A DNA stretch of 64,000 nucleotides. Origin: Aquatica leii. Its lineage: Eukaryota > Arthropoda > Insecta > Coleoptera > Lampyridae. The position numbers and the translations under genes were made by a program. Numbering within the stretch: the stretch's first letter is position 1; every line of letters begins with the position of its first letter. Below the pieces are notes generated by a model that did not search any database, was not told the DNA's origin, and worked only from the letters and a program-made list of their open reading frames with translations. The stretch spans positions 25,916,354-25,980,353 of the forward strand of contig CM069432.1 of the NCBI GenBank assembly GCA_035610365.1, given 5' to 3'. Shown piece by piece: positions 22,291 to 33,492 of this stretch.

Positions 22291-23965
22291 ATGTCTGATT
22301 TTTTCTCAGATCCTTTAACAGTTACTTTATATGTAAACACCTATGAGATCGAATTTCTCGTGGATTGTGGGAGGTCATCATCGCTCATCAGCTTCGGACT
22401 GTATCGTAAGTTTTAGTCACACATAAAATTAAATCCATTTATGGGTCAATTGGTAGCAGCAAATAGACATGGACTAGAAATCAGTGGGTCATTATTAGTC
22501 AAAGTTTCTTTTAGTCTTTTAACTCATTCAAAAGAGCTAAATTTAATAGTCGTTAGAGATCTGTCATGTCCTGCTATTTTAGGTAGAAATTGGCTGAGTA
22601 TTTTATCCATCTTGGCGTTTGTCGATATTACATCAAAACCAAATATTGGTAGTGGAATCACATAATTCTCAAATAGTAGAGGAGTTGCCTAATAAATATC
22701 CTCGGGCATTCTCTAAAGTTGATAATGAACTGCCGATAGTTAAGTTTTTGGTTGACATCAGCCTAAAAGCAGGAGAGTCTCCCGTCTTTCACAAAGCATA
22801 TGATGTTCCTTATGCACTTTGAAGTGAAGTCGCTAGCGAATTGGAGGTCCTCAAACGACAAGGTATCATCTCCAAAGTGAGGCATAGTCAGTGCGCTAGT
22901 CCTTTAGTCTGTGTTCCTAAAAAGAACGGAAAACTACGTCTTTGAGTGGATTTTAGAACCACTCTAAATCCGAAAATAATAGTCGACCAATACCCTATTC
23001 CACGCCCTGGCAATGTTTTCAATAAATTCGTGGGTTGTCAAGTCTTCTGTAGGTTGGACTTAACATTCATTAGTTGCAATTAAAAGTCAATGAAGCGAGT
23101 AAAGAATTACTAACGGTAAACACTCTTAACGGATTGTATGTGTATAATCGCTTAGTCTTTGAATTGTCGTCAGCCCCAGCGATATTTCAAATGGTTATTC
23201 ATTCGATATTGAAGGGTATAGATAAATGTAGTGCTTACTTGGATGATATACTAATCGGTGGCAATGATATTGAAGGTTGTAAGCAAATCTTACATTTAGT
23301 GTTGTCGCGTCTCAATGACTATAATGTTAAAATAAATATTTCCAAAAGCGAATTTTACGTAAAGTCTTTAGAGTTTTTAAGTTTTGTCTTGTCGGGTCAA
23401 GGAAAAAGTCCTTCAAAATCCAAAATTGATAAAATAGCGTCAGCTCCTACTCCTCAAAATGTAACTCAACTAAAGTCTTATTTGTCTACACTTAATTTTT
23501 ATAAGAATTTTATTCCAATGTGTCCAGGGTTATTAGCACCACTCCATAGTCTTTTAAAAAAAAGTGTTTCTTGGTTGTGGTCACCGGAGTGCGACGAGGC
23601 ATTTAAAAAGAGCAAATCATTTTTGTGTGAAAAAACTTTGTTAGTCTTATTCGACCCGTCTAAACCAGTTAATGTAACTGTAGATGCTAGTGCTTATGGT
23701 GTAGGAGCAGTCTTGAGTCAAGTCGTAAATGGAGTTGATTGTCCGATTGTGTTTGAATCCGCGTCATTATCTGCGGCCCAAAGAAACTATAGTCAACTTC
23801 ACAAAGAAGGTCTTGCAGTCATCTTTGGGGTGAAAAAGTTTCACAAATATTTGTTTGGTCGACGGTTTAAGATTTTTACCGATCACGAACCTTTAAGATC
23901 GTTATTTTCAGAATGTAAAAAGGTATCGGTGGTGGCATCGTCTCTGGTAGAATACGTCAACAGTA
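22290..23965 (+). pseudogene. Ty3/gypsy protease - RT - RNase H pseudogene
   Basis: Protease region near 22,320-22,410 reads IEFLVDCGRSSSLIS; the active-site triad DTG/DSG is DCG here. RT begins near 22,830: QGIISKVRHSQCASPLV, NGKLRL-stop-VDF, DQYPIPRP, FCRLDLTF (first catalytic Asp present). A 363-residue open frame from 23,074 holds SAPAIFQ and AYLDDILIG (the catalytic YLDD). RNase H follows with VNVTVDASAYGVGAVLSQ (23,668-23,721), AAQRNYSQLHKEGLA and FKIFTDHEPL (23,868-23,897). Stops in the fingers region and the altered protease make it inactive. A deletion joins the RNase H end to the integrase region near 23,935. Confidence 0.9.
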
Positions 23966-24626
23966 AATGGCCATCGATTCCTAATAATTCGTCATCTAGG
24001 AAATATTTTAATTTAAGGAACGAGTTGTCTGTGTCCAATGATTGCGTCTTTTATGACAATCGTGTCGTCATTCCCGAGTCTTTAAGAACCTCAGTTTTAA
24101 AGATTCTTCATCAGGGACATCCCGGTATTGTGCGCACCAAGTTGCTCGCAAGATCGTATGTCTAGTGGCCTTCGATGGATTGTGATATAGAAAGGATAGT
24201 GAGTCAATGCGAAATTTGCCAAAGTGTACAAAAATCGCCAATAAATAGTATGCGTCGTTCTTGGCCAGAACCAAGAATACCATGGGAACGTATTCAGCTA
24301 GATTTATTTGAATTAAGATTACAAAAATATCTTATTCTATGTGATGCGTACTCAAAGTGGGTGGAGTGTTTTCAAATGAAAAATGGTCTTTCCATCATTT
24401 GAAGGAAATGCTAGGGGACGTCTTTTCACGATTTGCATTCACGCGAAGCATTGTATGTGATATTGGTCCTCCGTTCAGTGCAAAAGAATTTCAATCTTTT
24501 TGCAAGTCAAAAAACATTAAACTTTCGTTCACACCTCCGTATAACTCTCAATCAAATCGGTTGGCGGAGAGGTCTGTGCAAACTTTTAAAAAGCTGTTGA
24601 CAAAGGCAATTCATTCTAAAGAGTAG
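23966..24626 (+). pseudogene. Ty3/gypsy integrase pseudogene, 3'-truncated
   Basis: Inserts the element's DNA copy into chromosomes. The zinc-binding HHCC module is present: HQGHPGIVRTKLL..., then CEICQ (24,110-24,225, one stop). The core follows with IQLDLFEL and LCDAYSKWVE (first Asp), CDIGPPFSAKEF (second Asp; the usual SDNG is CDIG) and NRLAERSVQTFK (Glu). The sequence stops being integrase at 24,626, and piggyBac sequence follows at once. The C-terminal domain, any env and the 3' LTR are absent. Confidence 0.88.
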
Positions 24627-25100
24627 TAGTAGGAGAAATAGTAACGAGGTATTGCCAAGGAGTTGCAGTTAGCAAGTGGCATGATAAAAGAAAGGTGTTT
24701 CTATCAACAGAATTTTAAGAAAAAATGGTAGAAGTACAAATGAAAAGCGGACCAGCCGTAAGGAAATCAAAAACTATTGCAAAATATAATGAAAAATTGG
24801 CCGGTATCCACCGCTAGGATCTAATGCTGGTTTCTTACCCTAGTAAAAAAGATAGTACAAAAAGCTCGGTATACATTTGTTGTCAACGTTATTCCTCAGC
24901 AGTTTCATCTTATTCAAAAAGGTTACCCAAAATAAAATGCGGTGTTAGGATTATCGTTTGGAAATAATCTAAAAGCTTTTGTCAGAAAAACCTTTGCATT
25001 CTAATCAAAAACCTGCTGTTACGTGACATCTCTCTAGTAAGCTAAATAGGACACAAGAAGAAATGCAGAATATGAAAAAGAGTCGAGAAGTTAGTTAATA
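24627..25100 (+). pseudogene. piggyBac-type transposase C-terminal fragment
   Basis: VAVSKWHDKRKVFLSTEF (24,663-24,716) is followed by RKSKTIAKYN, LAGIHR-stop-DLMLVSYPSKKDS (24,760-24,855). This is the KWxDKRxV...LST and YNxxMGGVDxxDQM block around the third catalytic Asp of DDE_Tnp_1_7. A weakly readable hydrophobic stretch continues to about 25,000. Only the C-terminal third is present, joined to the gypsy integrase without a visible TTAA junction. Confidence 0.72.
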
Positions 25101-25109
25101 TTATTGTGC

Positions 25110-26580
25110 TGCATGCAAAAACGAGCGAGGCCTTTGCTGGGAAAATTGTTTTGCGGAGTATCACAATAAATGAGTTTTTATTACTATTGTTAACAAACTC
25201 TTTTTTTATTTCGGAATTTAAGTGTTCTATGTTTTATTTTGTTTTTTTTATTTGTGCAAGTTCAGCTTTACAAAGCTTGTGTCTTATATTGTTAAGTTCT
25301 TGTGAATTAAGTTTAAGTTTAATTTTAACTACTGGCTTCTGATTATTATCAAAGAAACTGAACTGCAATCAACGTGTTAAAAGCAAGCCACTAATGCAGT
25401 GGAATCGGCAGGCGTGTTGCAAGTCTCGGTGTGCTAATCCTGTAATAAATTAAAAATGCACTAAAACAAGTAAATTTTACCCACTACAGACTTTGTTTAA
25501 ATTTGTCGTTTACTTAAAGAAACATTTGGCAAAACACAAATTCTAACAACAATATATTTATTTCTAAGAGAGAATAGGCGTTTAAAAAAAGTAGACCAAT
25601 AACAAATTGAATAACAATATGAGATTTGTCAATGAATATCACAGCTGTTGTATCGATGTGAGCTATCAGACAACACGCCATACAACTAATTATACTCAGT
25701 TGCTAACAATAATTCTAATTGATTGATTTTAATTAAAGTTAACTAGTATTCAAACAATTACTTCTTCTACCTTAGAATCACAAAATAAATCAAAAATTGA
25801 GAATTATAATACCGAGTTGCAAAACAAGAAAAAAACGCAAAAACTCATCCAACCAAAAAATTCTTTGTCAACAGTAGTAACGATTGCTACTTTCTTTTTT
25901 TTTATTTACGAGCAAAATATGCGTTTAAATGATCTGAAGAACTTAGACGAATGTCACGTCAATGTACGCATATGACAATACCTAAAATTAAAAATGATTC
26001 CAAGTTTGCGACTGAAAGTAAAATTAAAATAGTGTGATCTTTTTTTTAACTTTTAGAATATCAATAGCTTTGGCTACGCAAAACATATAACTTGTATAAA
26101 CATGTCAATTTACACGATCCAATCCCGTATTCTTAAATTCCTTAATTGACATTGGTTGTGCAGCAGCTAGCAAAAAGCTATTCCAAACATGTAAAACCTG
26201 AACCTAATATTGTAACAAACTTAAAATTAGCTTAATTTATTTGTTTTACACAATTATTATACGATTATTATAAATGTTACTAATTTTCACTAAACTAACA
26301 AACTAGAAATTTAAAAAAAACATCTAGCTTAATTTATATATTAGTGTAACCGTATAACGTTTGCAGATAAGATAACTAATGAATTCACGCACTTATTTAA
26401 TTAACACGACACGTTCTTTTTTTTACCGGCATTGGACATATTTTTTTAGACTGCAATTTATTGTTGAAGACTTGGTTTTATTTTTTTTTTGATTACAGCT
26501 TATATTTTTTCTTATTCCGGACTATAAAATTCTATTTTTTTGGTAATTGTCTTAAATGTTTCAACTGTTTTTTAAAAAAC
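25110..26580. other. AT-rich sequence, no gene seen
   Basis: No recognisable coding or terminal structure. The open frame at 25,106-25,342 is hydrophobic low-complexity and lacks family motifs. Confidence 0.4.
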
Positions 26581-26581
26581 G

Positions 26582-27236
26582 TGTTACGTGCTTTAAATTG
26601 AACTTGTGCTGCTCTGTATATTTTTGGTTGACTTGAAGTTAGTCTTCCGTTTTTCGACACCATCTATCGGGCATCGTTAGTCCCTTCCGCTGCATTAAAC
26701 GAAAAAATATTTATTTTACTTCCAACTTGTAGTACATAAATTATGCCTGCTTAAAGTTAAACATGATTTCTTAAAACATTCAAGTGTTGTGGCACGTTGT
26801 ATCATGAAAACATCTGTAATTAGTTAATTTATCCTACGCAGTGTGTTTTTTTATTTTTTTAGGATTAAAGGTAATTTCCATGTCGTTTCTTTAGCGCCAC
26901 GTGCTACCTCCCAAATGTGGATTTCTTTGTCTGTAAAAATTTAAACATCGACGGTGGAAAAGTTCCAACTAAGACCACCTTGAACGAAAGTGTATATGTA
27001 ACAGCATACGATACGCTCCGGTTCTCGTGCCCTTCAGAAATGTTACTTTTCACCTGTTTTGTGAGTCACCAGGTGGACACGATTATTTTTAGGTAGTTTG
27101 ATTACAGGAAACCAATAGGAAAACATTTTCTGAAAGTAAATCTTGTGAGTCAAATTTGGATTTTAACTATGCGCTGTCACTACCGTGCTTTTTACGAATC
27201 CCATTTGCTAATCACGTCAAAACGTTTAAAATTACG
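26582..27236. repeat. LTR copy D, 3'-truncated
   Basis: Starts TGTTACGTGC exactly like copy A and shares the TTCGACACCATCTATCGG block with A and B. From 26,912 it parallels copy C (GTGAGTCACCAGGTGGACAC near 27,060 and an AAACATTTTCTGAAAGTAAA block near 27,122). Similarity ends near 27,236 without the GTAACA terminus. Confidence 0.72.
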
Positions 27237-27239
27237 CTA

Positions 27240-28230
27240 ATATTTTGGTTGTGTGTGTTAATCACAAGTATTGCTCTATTTAGAACCTGAGGTTTTATGC
27301 GTACACGGGTATTTATGAGCGTTTATTATATTTTTGTCCTTTGTTGCACGAATTCATTGCAAGGTTATTGAACCCAAGTGATAAATTGACAATGGTTTTA
27401 GAATCCGCTTATAATACGAGGTTATATGCGCGAAATTGTGACGTCATGTTCACGAGAAAACGGAAGTAGTCTACACACCACAATAAACTTTAATATTCAC
27501 GGAGTGCGAAAACAACCTTCATTTCTTTTATGATTTTGTAAATAATTCTGTTTGTACTAAATATAATATTAAACTTTATATAATTGTTTCAGAATAAAAT
27601 ACTCTTAATCGAGCAAGAAAATATCAGCGTTGCTTCAATAACTTAATCATTTTTTTGTGTTTGCTTTCAGTTCCTTTACATACGAAAATAAATGTAGTTG
27701 TTATTGAATAATTTATAACACACTACGCATATAAAAGATTGCTATGGAAGAAAACTTAAAAATCAGTGAATTGTACCCTTAATAAAATTAAAAAAAAAAC
27801 TATCTAATTTAATTTAGAAATATTTTGTTAATGCAAAGTAATAAGATTATAACGATTGCGTTTGTACGTATATAAAATTTAAGTTTATGTATACTATGCG
27901 TTTATACTTCAGAGATTTGACAAATTGCACTTTATTAATTTGCACCACATTTGCTTTAAATTAAAACAACACATAATAAAAAACCCGTTTACATTAAAAA
28001 TCTCGCGATACAGTTCATTCCAAGAACCTTTAATTAAAAATTTTAATTTTTGCAGTATACCGCATAATTAACGTTTTTAATTTACAGTCACTGAAAATGT
28101 AATGAAAATTAATACGTACTTTAGTAGAAAAAAAATATGTATTTAGATTTAAGTTTAATATAAAATATTAAATTAACCCACTAAAATATTTCTAACACTC
28201 ATTAAATAAAAATGTATGATTAATAAGTAG
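27240..28230. other. AT-rich sequence, no gene seen
   Basis: No feature recognised on either strand. Confidence 0.4.
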
Positions 28231-28231
28231 T

Positions 28232-28310
28232 TGAGATATATCACTGTAAATGAGATGACACAGTTGGTATAACGTTTACGTTCCCGAGTGGAACGGTTCA
28301 CATTGTAAGA
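28232..28310. repeat. Short dispersed repeat, pairs with 34.6 kb
   Basis: TGAGATATATCACTGTAAAT and the following GATGACACAGTTGGTATAACG match 34,610-34,655 (TGTGATATACCATTGTAGAT, then ATGACACAGCTGGTATAATG). At 34.6 kb it follows a gypsy pol tail, so it is probably the start of that element's LTR. Confidence 0.5.
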
Positions 28311-28499
28311 GTGATTTACAAAATTTTTTAATTAAATTTATGTGTAAATGTTTTGTTTAAAAAAATTAGTATCAAAGTGTTCAGTATTAGTTGATCTTTA
28401 CAACTGTGTACAAAATATATAAAAATAATTCGGAATATTATCTAAATTTGTAAAAATAAAAATCTAATAAAGTGTGCCATTAAGTGAGTTTTATAGTAA

Positions 28500-29580
28500 T
28501 AAAAGTGAGGTGGGGCGGGGTAGAGTAGCCAAAGCTTCAAACATTAAATATCAGCACTACTTATCTGCCGTGGTTATTAATACCAACGTCACTAATCACA
28601 GAGCAGTCTGTTTTTCTATTGCTGGTGGGGTAGGAGGGAACCCTCCCTTCCCCACCAGCAGTGGCCAAATTGCAAAGAAAGTACGGTTTAGATATAATGA
28701 ATGTTCAGGCGTGAGATGAGGTTTATTCCTGTACATCAGTGGGTAAAGCTACTCAAAGTTTGATTAACGTTTTACAATCTAATCTAGAAATTTGCTCTGA
28801 AACAAAATTAATCAAAAAACTCTGTAAATATAACAATAAGAAGCCTTGGATTACACAAGGCTTAATGATATCACTTTAAGAAAGAGGGACTCTCTGTATA
28901 AGAAGTTGAACAAAGAGCCTTTTAATAGAAAATTAAGAGAATACTACATAAGGTACAGGAATAAATTTAGACAGTTGGTTAGGATTGCTAAAGAGGCACT
29001 TTACAAAAAACAGATTTTAGAGGCAGGTAAAGATACTAAAAGGGTTTGGGGAATTATATCTGAAATAATAAATAACAAAGATCGGGACTCTAACATATCA
29101 AAATTTAACGTTAATGGTGATCTTATTGACGTTCGGAGTGATCCAGTTAGGTGTGCTGATTATTTTAATCCTTTTTTTAGAAATGTTGGTGAAGAAATGG
29201 ATGCAAATATTACATCAAATGACGAACAATCTGATTTTGATCAGACTGCTTAAAATAAAGTCCATCATTTTGAGTTTACCCGGGTTAATGAGAATAACAT
29301 TATCAAAACTGTTGAAGAACTAAAGAGTGGGTGTTGTCCTGGTTGGAACAACATTTCCGTATACTGTCTAAAATCAATCAAAACCTACAAAATTCTAAGG
29401 AGAGGAAGGTTCGACTCGGTCAGGGATTTTTTCAGGGACTTATCAGTCTTAACCATCAATAACCTCTATAAATTGTCGGTTTTAATGAGAGTTCATAAGA
29501 GCAGAGAGTCTTTGGGGGTGCTGGAGCATGGTCACGGAACTAGAGGTGAAGGTAGAGGCTTGCTCCGAGTTCCTTGAAAA
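28500..29580 (+). pseudogene. LINE (CR1/Jockey-type) ORF2 relic with internal deletion
   Basis: Non-LTR retrotransposon endonuclease-RT. The end of the endonuclease domain (VINTNVTNHRAVCFSI, 28,575-28,622) is followed by the linker KKPWITQGL and, after a frameshift, RKRDSLYKKLNKEP, YIRYRNKFRQLVR and KRVWGIISEIINNK (to 29,090). RT begins with VEELKSGCCPGWNNIS (29,310-29,360). At about 29,395 the sequence jumps to the protein's C-terminal region (FFRDLSVLTINNLYKL, then HGTRGEGRGL), so most of RT including the YxDD motif was deleted. A GC-rich hairpin sits in the linker. Confidence 0.75.
28621..28659. repeat. GC-rich near-perfect hairpin
   Basis: GCTGGTGGGG and CCCCACCAGC form a perfect 10-bp outer stem; AGGAGGG and CCCTCC extend it around a 2-base loop with a bulge. 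It stands out against the AT-rich surroundings and lies inside the LINE linker. Confidence 0.8.
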
Positions 29581-29593
29581 CTGACCATGCAGG

Positions 29594-29668
29594 CAGAGCT
29601 GGGCAAGTTACTTTGTAAAAGTAGTTAACTACTAACTAAAGTTACTACTTTTTAAAAATAGTGTAAGT
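29594..29668. mobile_element. hAT-like terminal fragment
   Basis: CAGAGCTGGGCAAGTTACTT resembles the end of hAT-type MITEs, and the following AGTAGTTAACTACT / AGTTACTACTTTTTA stretch is self-complementary. The opposite end is missing; the pogo coding sequence starts right after it. Confidence 0.45.
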
Positions 29669-29670
29669 TT

Positions 29671-32390
29671 CGACCAAATCCTGTACTCACAAGAGAAGAA
29701 GATAATAATTTAGAAGAGTGGATACTAACTGGCTATAAAAAAGGATTTCCCGCTAGAAAATCAGATATTCAAGCATCAGTTAAAGGGTGGTACAGAGTTT
29801 TGCTAAAACGCTACCCATCTCGGACTCATCGAACACCGAAAGCAGTTACTGCAGCTAGTTCTGTCGTTTCAGAAGCAGACATTCGGAAATGGTTCGTTGG
29901 GGTAGAAGAATATTTAAAAGAAAAGCAATTAGAACATATATTAAACGATCCAACTAGAATTTTTAATGGCGATGAGACTTGTTTCCTTTTGTGTTCAAAA
30001 AATTCTAAAGTTGTTGCACCCAGAGGTGCAAGGAATGTTTATGAAGTAGACTCAGGCCAAGCAAAAATGAATATAACAGTGATGTTCACGTTTTCTGCGA
30101 CAGGTCAAGTAAGTGAACGAATGGTAATATACCCTTATAAAAGACTACCAGCTGCAATACTGCAGTCAGTATCTAACTCTTGGGCAGTCGGCCACAGTGA
30201 CAACGGTTGGATGAAACTAAAATTCTTTTACGAATACATTGGAAATGTATTGTATTCGTGTTTAAAAAACAGTGGTGTCAAATTTCCTATTATCCTTTTT
30301 GTGGATGGTCATACTACTCACCAGACATTGAAATTAAGCGAATTCTGCACGAAATTAAAAATTATTTTGATTGTGCTTTATCCTAATGCAACGAAAATTA
30401 TGCAGCTTTTAAACCTTTGAAAACAAGCTGGAAAAAAACCGTGTTACAGTTCCAAAGAAAAAATCTTCATCAAATGCTCCAGTTTTAAAAACGGTTATTG
30501 ACAAATGCGCCAAAATAAGCACTATAAAAAGTGGTTTTCGATTGAGTGATTTATTTCCAAGGGATCCATCCGGCATTAATTACACAAAATGTCTAGGGAT
30601 AGGAAAGAGTACAGATATCAACAAATCAACAATCCCGAATGAACAGATGCGGAAACAGGATCAATTTTTTACTATTTTGTATGAAAAGTTTAAGAATATC
30701 GTTGGCGAAGATAGAATAAGAATATTTGAACAAATAGAAAGCTACAGTGAGATAAATGATGAATTTATTGTACTTTACAAAATATACAAGAAGTTTAAGA
30801 GAACTGATCAAAAAGTTACTCCAAGTTTGGTTGTTGTAACTGTATGTAATAATAATAAGGATAATTTGGAGTTAGAACATCTAGATATACAAAATTTACT
30901 AGTTATTTTTGACGATAACATGATATCAACTGTAGAGCCTGAAGATTTCAGAATAACTGATAACACAGATTACTCAAACGTTTTAGAAGAACATGTCACT
31001 GAGTCGCATTTCGATAAACAAAGCGAAGCCGAAGTTATAAAAACTTTAGAAAATGATGATATGACAAACTTTCCAGAAATTGTCACACTCACAGAAAGGG
31101 ATCAAAATACACGAGAAAAAATCAAAGATGATTCAGTGATGTTATTAGGACCTTAGGATGGAAAGAATGAGAATGAAACATTGAATTCCAGTCTTCGAGA
31201 TTACGTTATTTGGCACAAGACTCCCGAAAGAAAAGGAAAAAAAAGTTGTGATAAATTACCTTTTGTTTTAACAAGCACACAATGAAAAAAACTTTGAACA
31301 AATAGAAAGCTACAGTGAGATAAGTGATGAATTTATTGTACTTTACAAAATATACAAGAAGTTTAAGAGAACTGATCAAAAAGTTACTCCAAGTTTGGTT
31401 GTTGTAACTGTATGTAATAATAATAATAAGGATAATTTGGAGTTAGAACATCTAGATATACAAAATTTACTAGTTATTTTTGACGATAACATGATATCAA
31501 CTGTAGAGCCTGAAGATTTCAGAATAACTGATAACACAGATTACTCAAACGTTTTAGAAGAACATGTCACTGAGTCGCATTTCGATAAACAAAGCGAAGC
31601 CGAAGTTATAAAAACTTTAGAAAATGATGATATGACAAACTTTCCAGAAATTGTCACACTCACAGAAAGGGATCAAAATACACGAGAAAAAATCAAAGAT
31701 GATTCAGTGATGTTATTAGGACCTTAGGATGGAAAGAATGAGAATGAAACATTGAATTCCAGTCTTCGAGATTACGTTATTTGGCACAAGACTCCCGAAA
31801 GGAAAAGAAAAAAAAGTAGTGATAAATTACCTTTTGTTTTAACAAGCACACAATGAAAAAAACTTAAAACGAAAAATTAGAGTCTAAGAGAGAGGAAGAA
31901 AAACAAAAAGAAAATCGTAAAAGGTTACGTTGTTTGAAAAGAATGGAAAAGGACAAAAAAGCAGATAAAGCAGCAGCCATTTAAAGACAAAAGATTACGA
32001 AAAGAATAGTTGCCCAAAAACCGATTCATAATAACAAAATAAAAGTGGAAACTACAAACTCTATCGATAACACTTTGTTAAAGCAATCTCCTCAACCCAG
32101 CACTAGCAAAATAAATATTTGGTCTTGTATTACAATCAATAAAAAAAACCATGTAAGAAGAATTTTTAGCGACGATTAAAGTGATTATGAAACAGAAGAA
32201 GTTGAAAGCACCCCTGAAAATTTTCATTATCCCGATAATAAAATTGCAGCAAGTAGTCTCTATTTTGCATGCGCCAATCCTATCAATCGGCAAAAAAAAG
32301 GCATCAAGTGCCATGACTGCATAGGAAACTTTCATAATACTTGCATTATGAAAATGACTGCGGCGAGATGTCAAGATGTTTTTTATTAAC
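29671..32390 (+). pseudogene. pogo/Tigger-type transposase pseudogene with tandem duplication
   Basis: CENP-B-type DNA-binding part: RPNPVLTREEDNNLEEWI, KGWYRVLLKRYP (29,671-29,825). An open DDE_1 part runs to 30,417: FNGDETCFLLCSKNSKV (first Asp), IILFVDGHTTHQTLKLSEFC (second Asp) and IVLYPNATKIMQLLN. A frameshift near 30,405 leads to AFKPLKTSWKKTVLQ and, from 30,542, SDLFPRDPSGINYTKCLG plus a long acidic tail ending at 31,156. The tail's last two thirds are repeated at 31,293-31,863. Lysine-rich sequence and a zinc-finger-like end (KCHDCIGNFHNTC, near 32,305-32,345) finish the gene. Element termini not found. Confidence 0.85.
30725..31863 (+). repeat. Direct tandem duplication, two copies of about 570 bp
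   Basis: Copy 1 is 30,725-31,292 (568 bp) and copy 2 is 31,293-31,863 (571 bp). They differ by one extra AAT in a trinucleotide run and a handful of substitutions (for example AATAAATGATG/AATAAGTGATG and AAGTTGTG/AAGTAGTG). The joint falls in CAATGAAAAAAACTTTGAAC. Both copies keep the acidic C-terminal tail frame open. Confidence 0.95.
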
Positions 32391-32479
32391 CAAACGCGCT
32401 AAATAGCATAATTAATTTGTATTTGAAATTTTAAAAATTGTTGTATTGAATAAAATTTAAAAATTATTTTTGTTCAATC

Positions 32480-32735
32480 GTAGCTTCTATTTATTTTTGT
32501 GGGTATGCCAATCATTAGTAGCATGATGGCCATCAGCTGGAACACAGTGACCAATAACTGTGAGTTTTACTTCGAAACGAAGTTAACTTAATATTTTTGT
32601 TTTGTTGATATTACAATTAAATTTCTAATGTCCATGGTCTCCTTTAACCATGCCTTAATCCTGTCGCACTGAGTTAGTATCGATAAAGGCTGTACTTATT
32701 CTCAAACATGAAAAATTAATCAACTAAAGCTTAAG
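32480..32735. other. No gene recognised
   Basis: Possible 3' flank of the pogo relic; no inverted end identified. Confidence 0.35.
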
Positions 32736-32739
32736 AGAC

Positions 32740-33370
32740 CAATCACTGTGTACGTTACCCTACATCATCACTTTATCATCAACAGACCAATAGAAAGGCG
32801 GAATGAACAGTAAATAGTAAAGAATCTTATCAAAAAAAGTGACGAAACAAAAAAAGACTTATGGTAGATGTTTTCACATTAGCGAAATAAATTTGGAACT
32901 AGTCCACTACAACGATTGATGAGCAGACATACCAGACCATGGTATACCTTTACTAAATCTAACACCAAAACCAATAGAAGAAATTACAGAAATAGTAAGT
33001 AACTATCAACAAGGCAAATATTATTATGGTGATAATACAAAAAAATTACCAGATTTCCATGTAAGGGAAAAAGTACAAATACAATAACAACTCAACGTAT
33101 CTAAACATTGACTCTCGGAACAGTAGATAGACAATTATCAAACAGGTAATATTAAATTAAATTGAGATCACTTGAAACCATATAGGGAGGAAATAAATTA
33201 AGAAAATATAGAAAAGTTAAAGAACATAACTACTAAAAAAGAAAATGTTAATGACCGAGCTGGTCCAGTTAGTTAGAATAGTCCTGTAATAACGAGTCGG
33301 GAACAAACAAAATGATCACGAAGTAGTAAGAGAAACTGTACATAATCGTGATGGTAAAGATGTACAGATA
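32740..33370 (+). pseudogene. Ty3/gypsy integrase C-terminal pseudogene
   Basis: Integrase core end YHQQTNRKAE (around 32,773; the Glu of DDE) then VKNLIKKSDETKKDLW, FGTSPLQRLMSRHTRP (32,890-32,945). After frame shifts YYYGDNTKKLPDFHVREKVQIQ (33,018-33,087) and DHLKPYREE (33,168-33,193) follow, the GPY/F-like tail common in insect gypsy pol. Several stops. It belongs to a different gypsy lineage from the 21-24.6 kb element, judging by the tail. Confidence 0.78.
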
Positions 33371-33492
33371 AAAATAATAGAATATTAAAAATATTTTTGG
33401 TTGTTTGATCGTCTTGGTGTGGTTATAAGATGTTGTACATCTTTATCATCACGATTATCGACTGTTTCTGTTATTACTTCGTGATCATTTTG
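33308..33492. repeat. Inverted duplication of a gypsy pol tail
   Basis: 33,308-33,369 and 33,429-33,492 are about 62-bp arms in opposite orientation (CAAAATGATCACGAAGTAGT versus inverted CAAAATGATCACGAAGTAAT and onward) with about 60 bp between. A third, direct copy of GATAAAGATGTACAG and its downstream sequence occurs at 34,458-34,500. Confidence 0.85.

Noticed and set aside
28232..28310. tRNA-derived SINE (A/B box-like GTTGGTATAACG ... GGTTCACATTG)
   Set aside because: Boxes are poor, and the sequence is shared with an LTR-like position at 34.6 kb.
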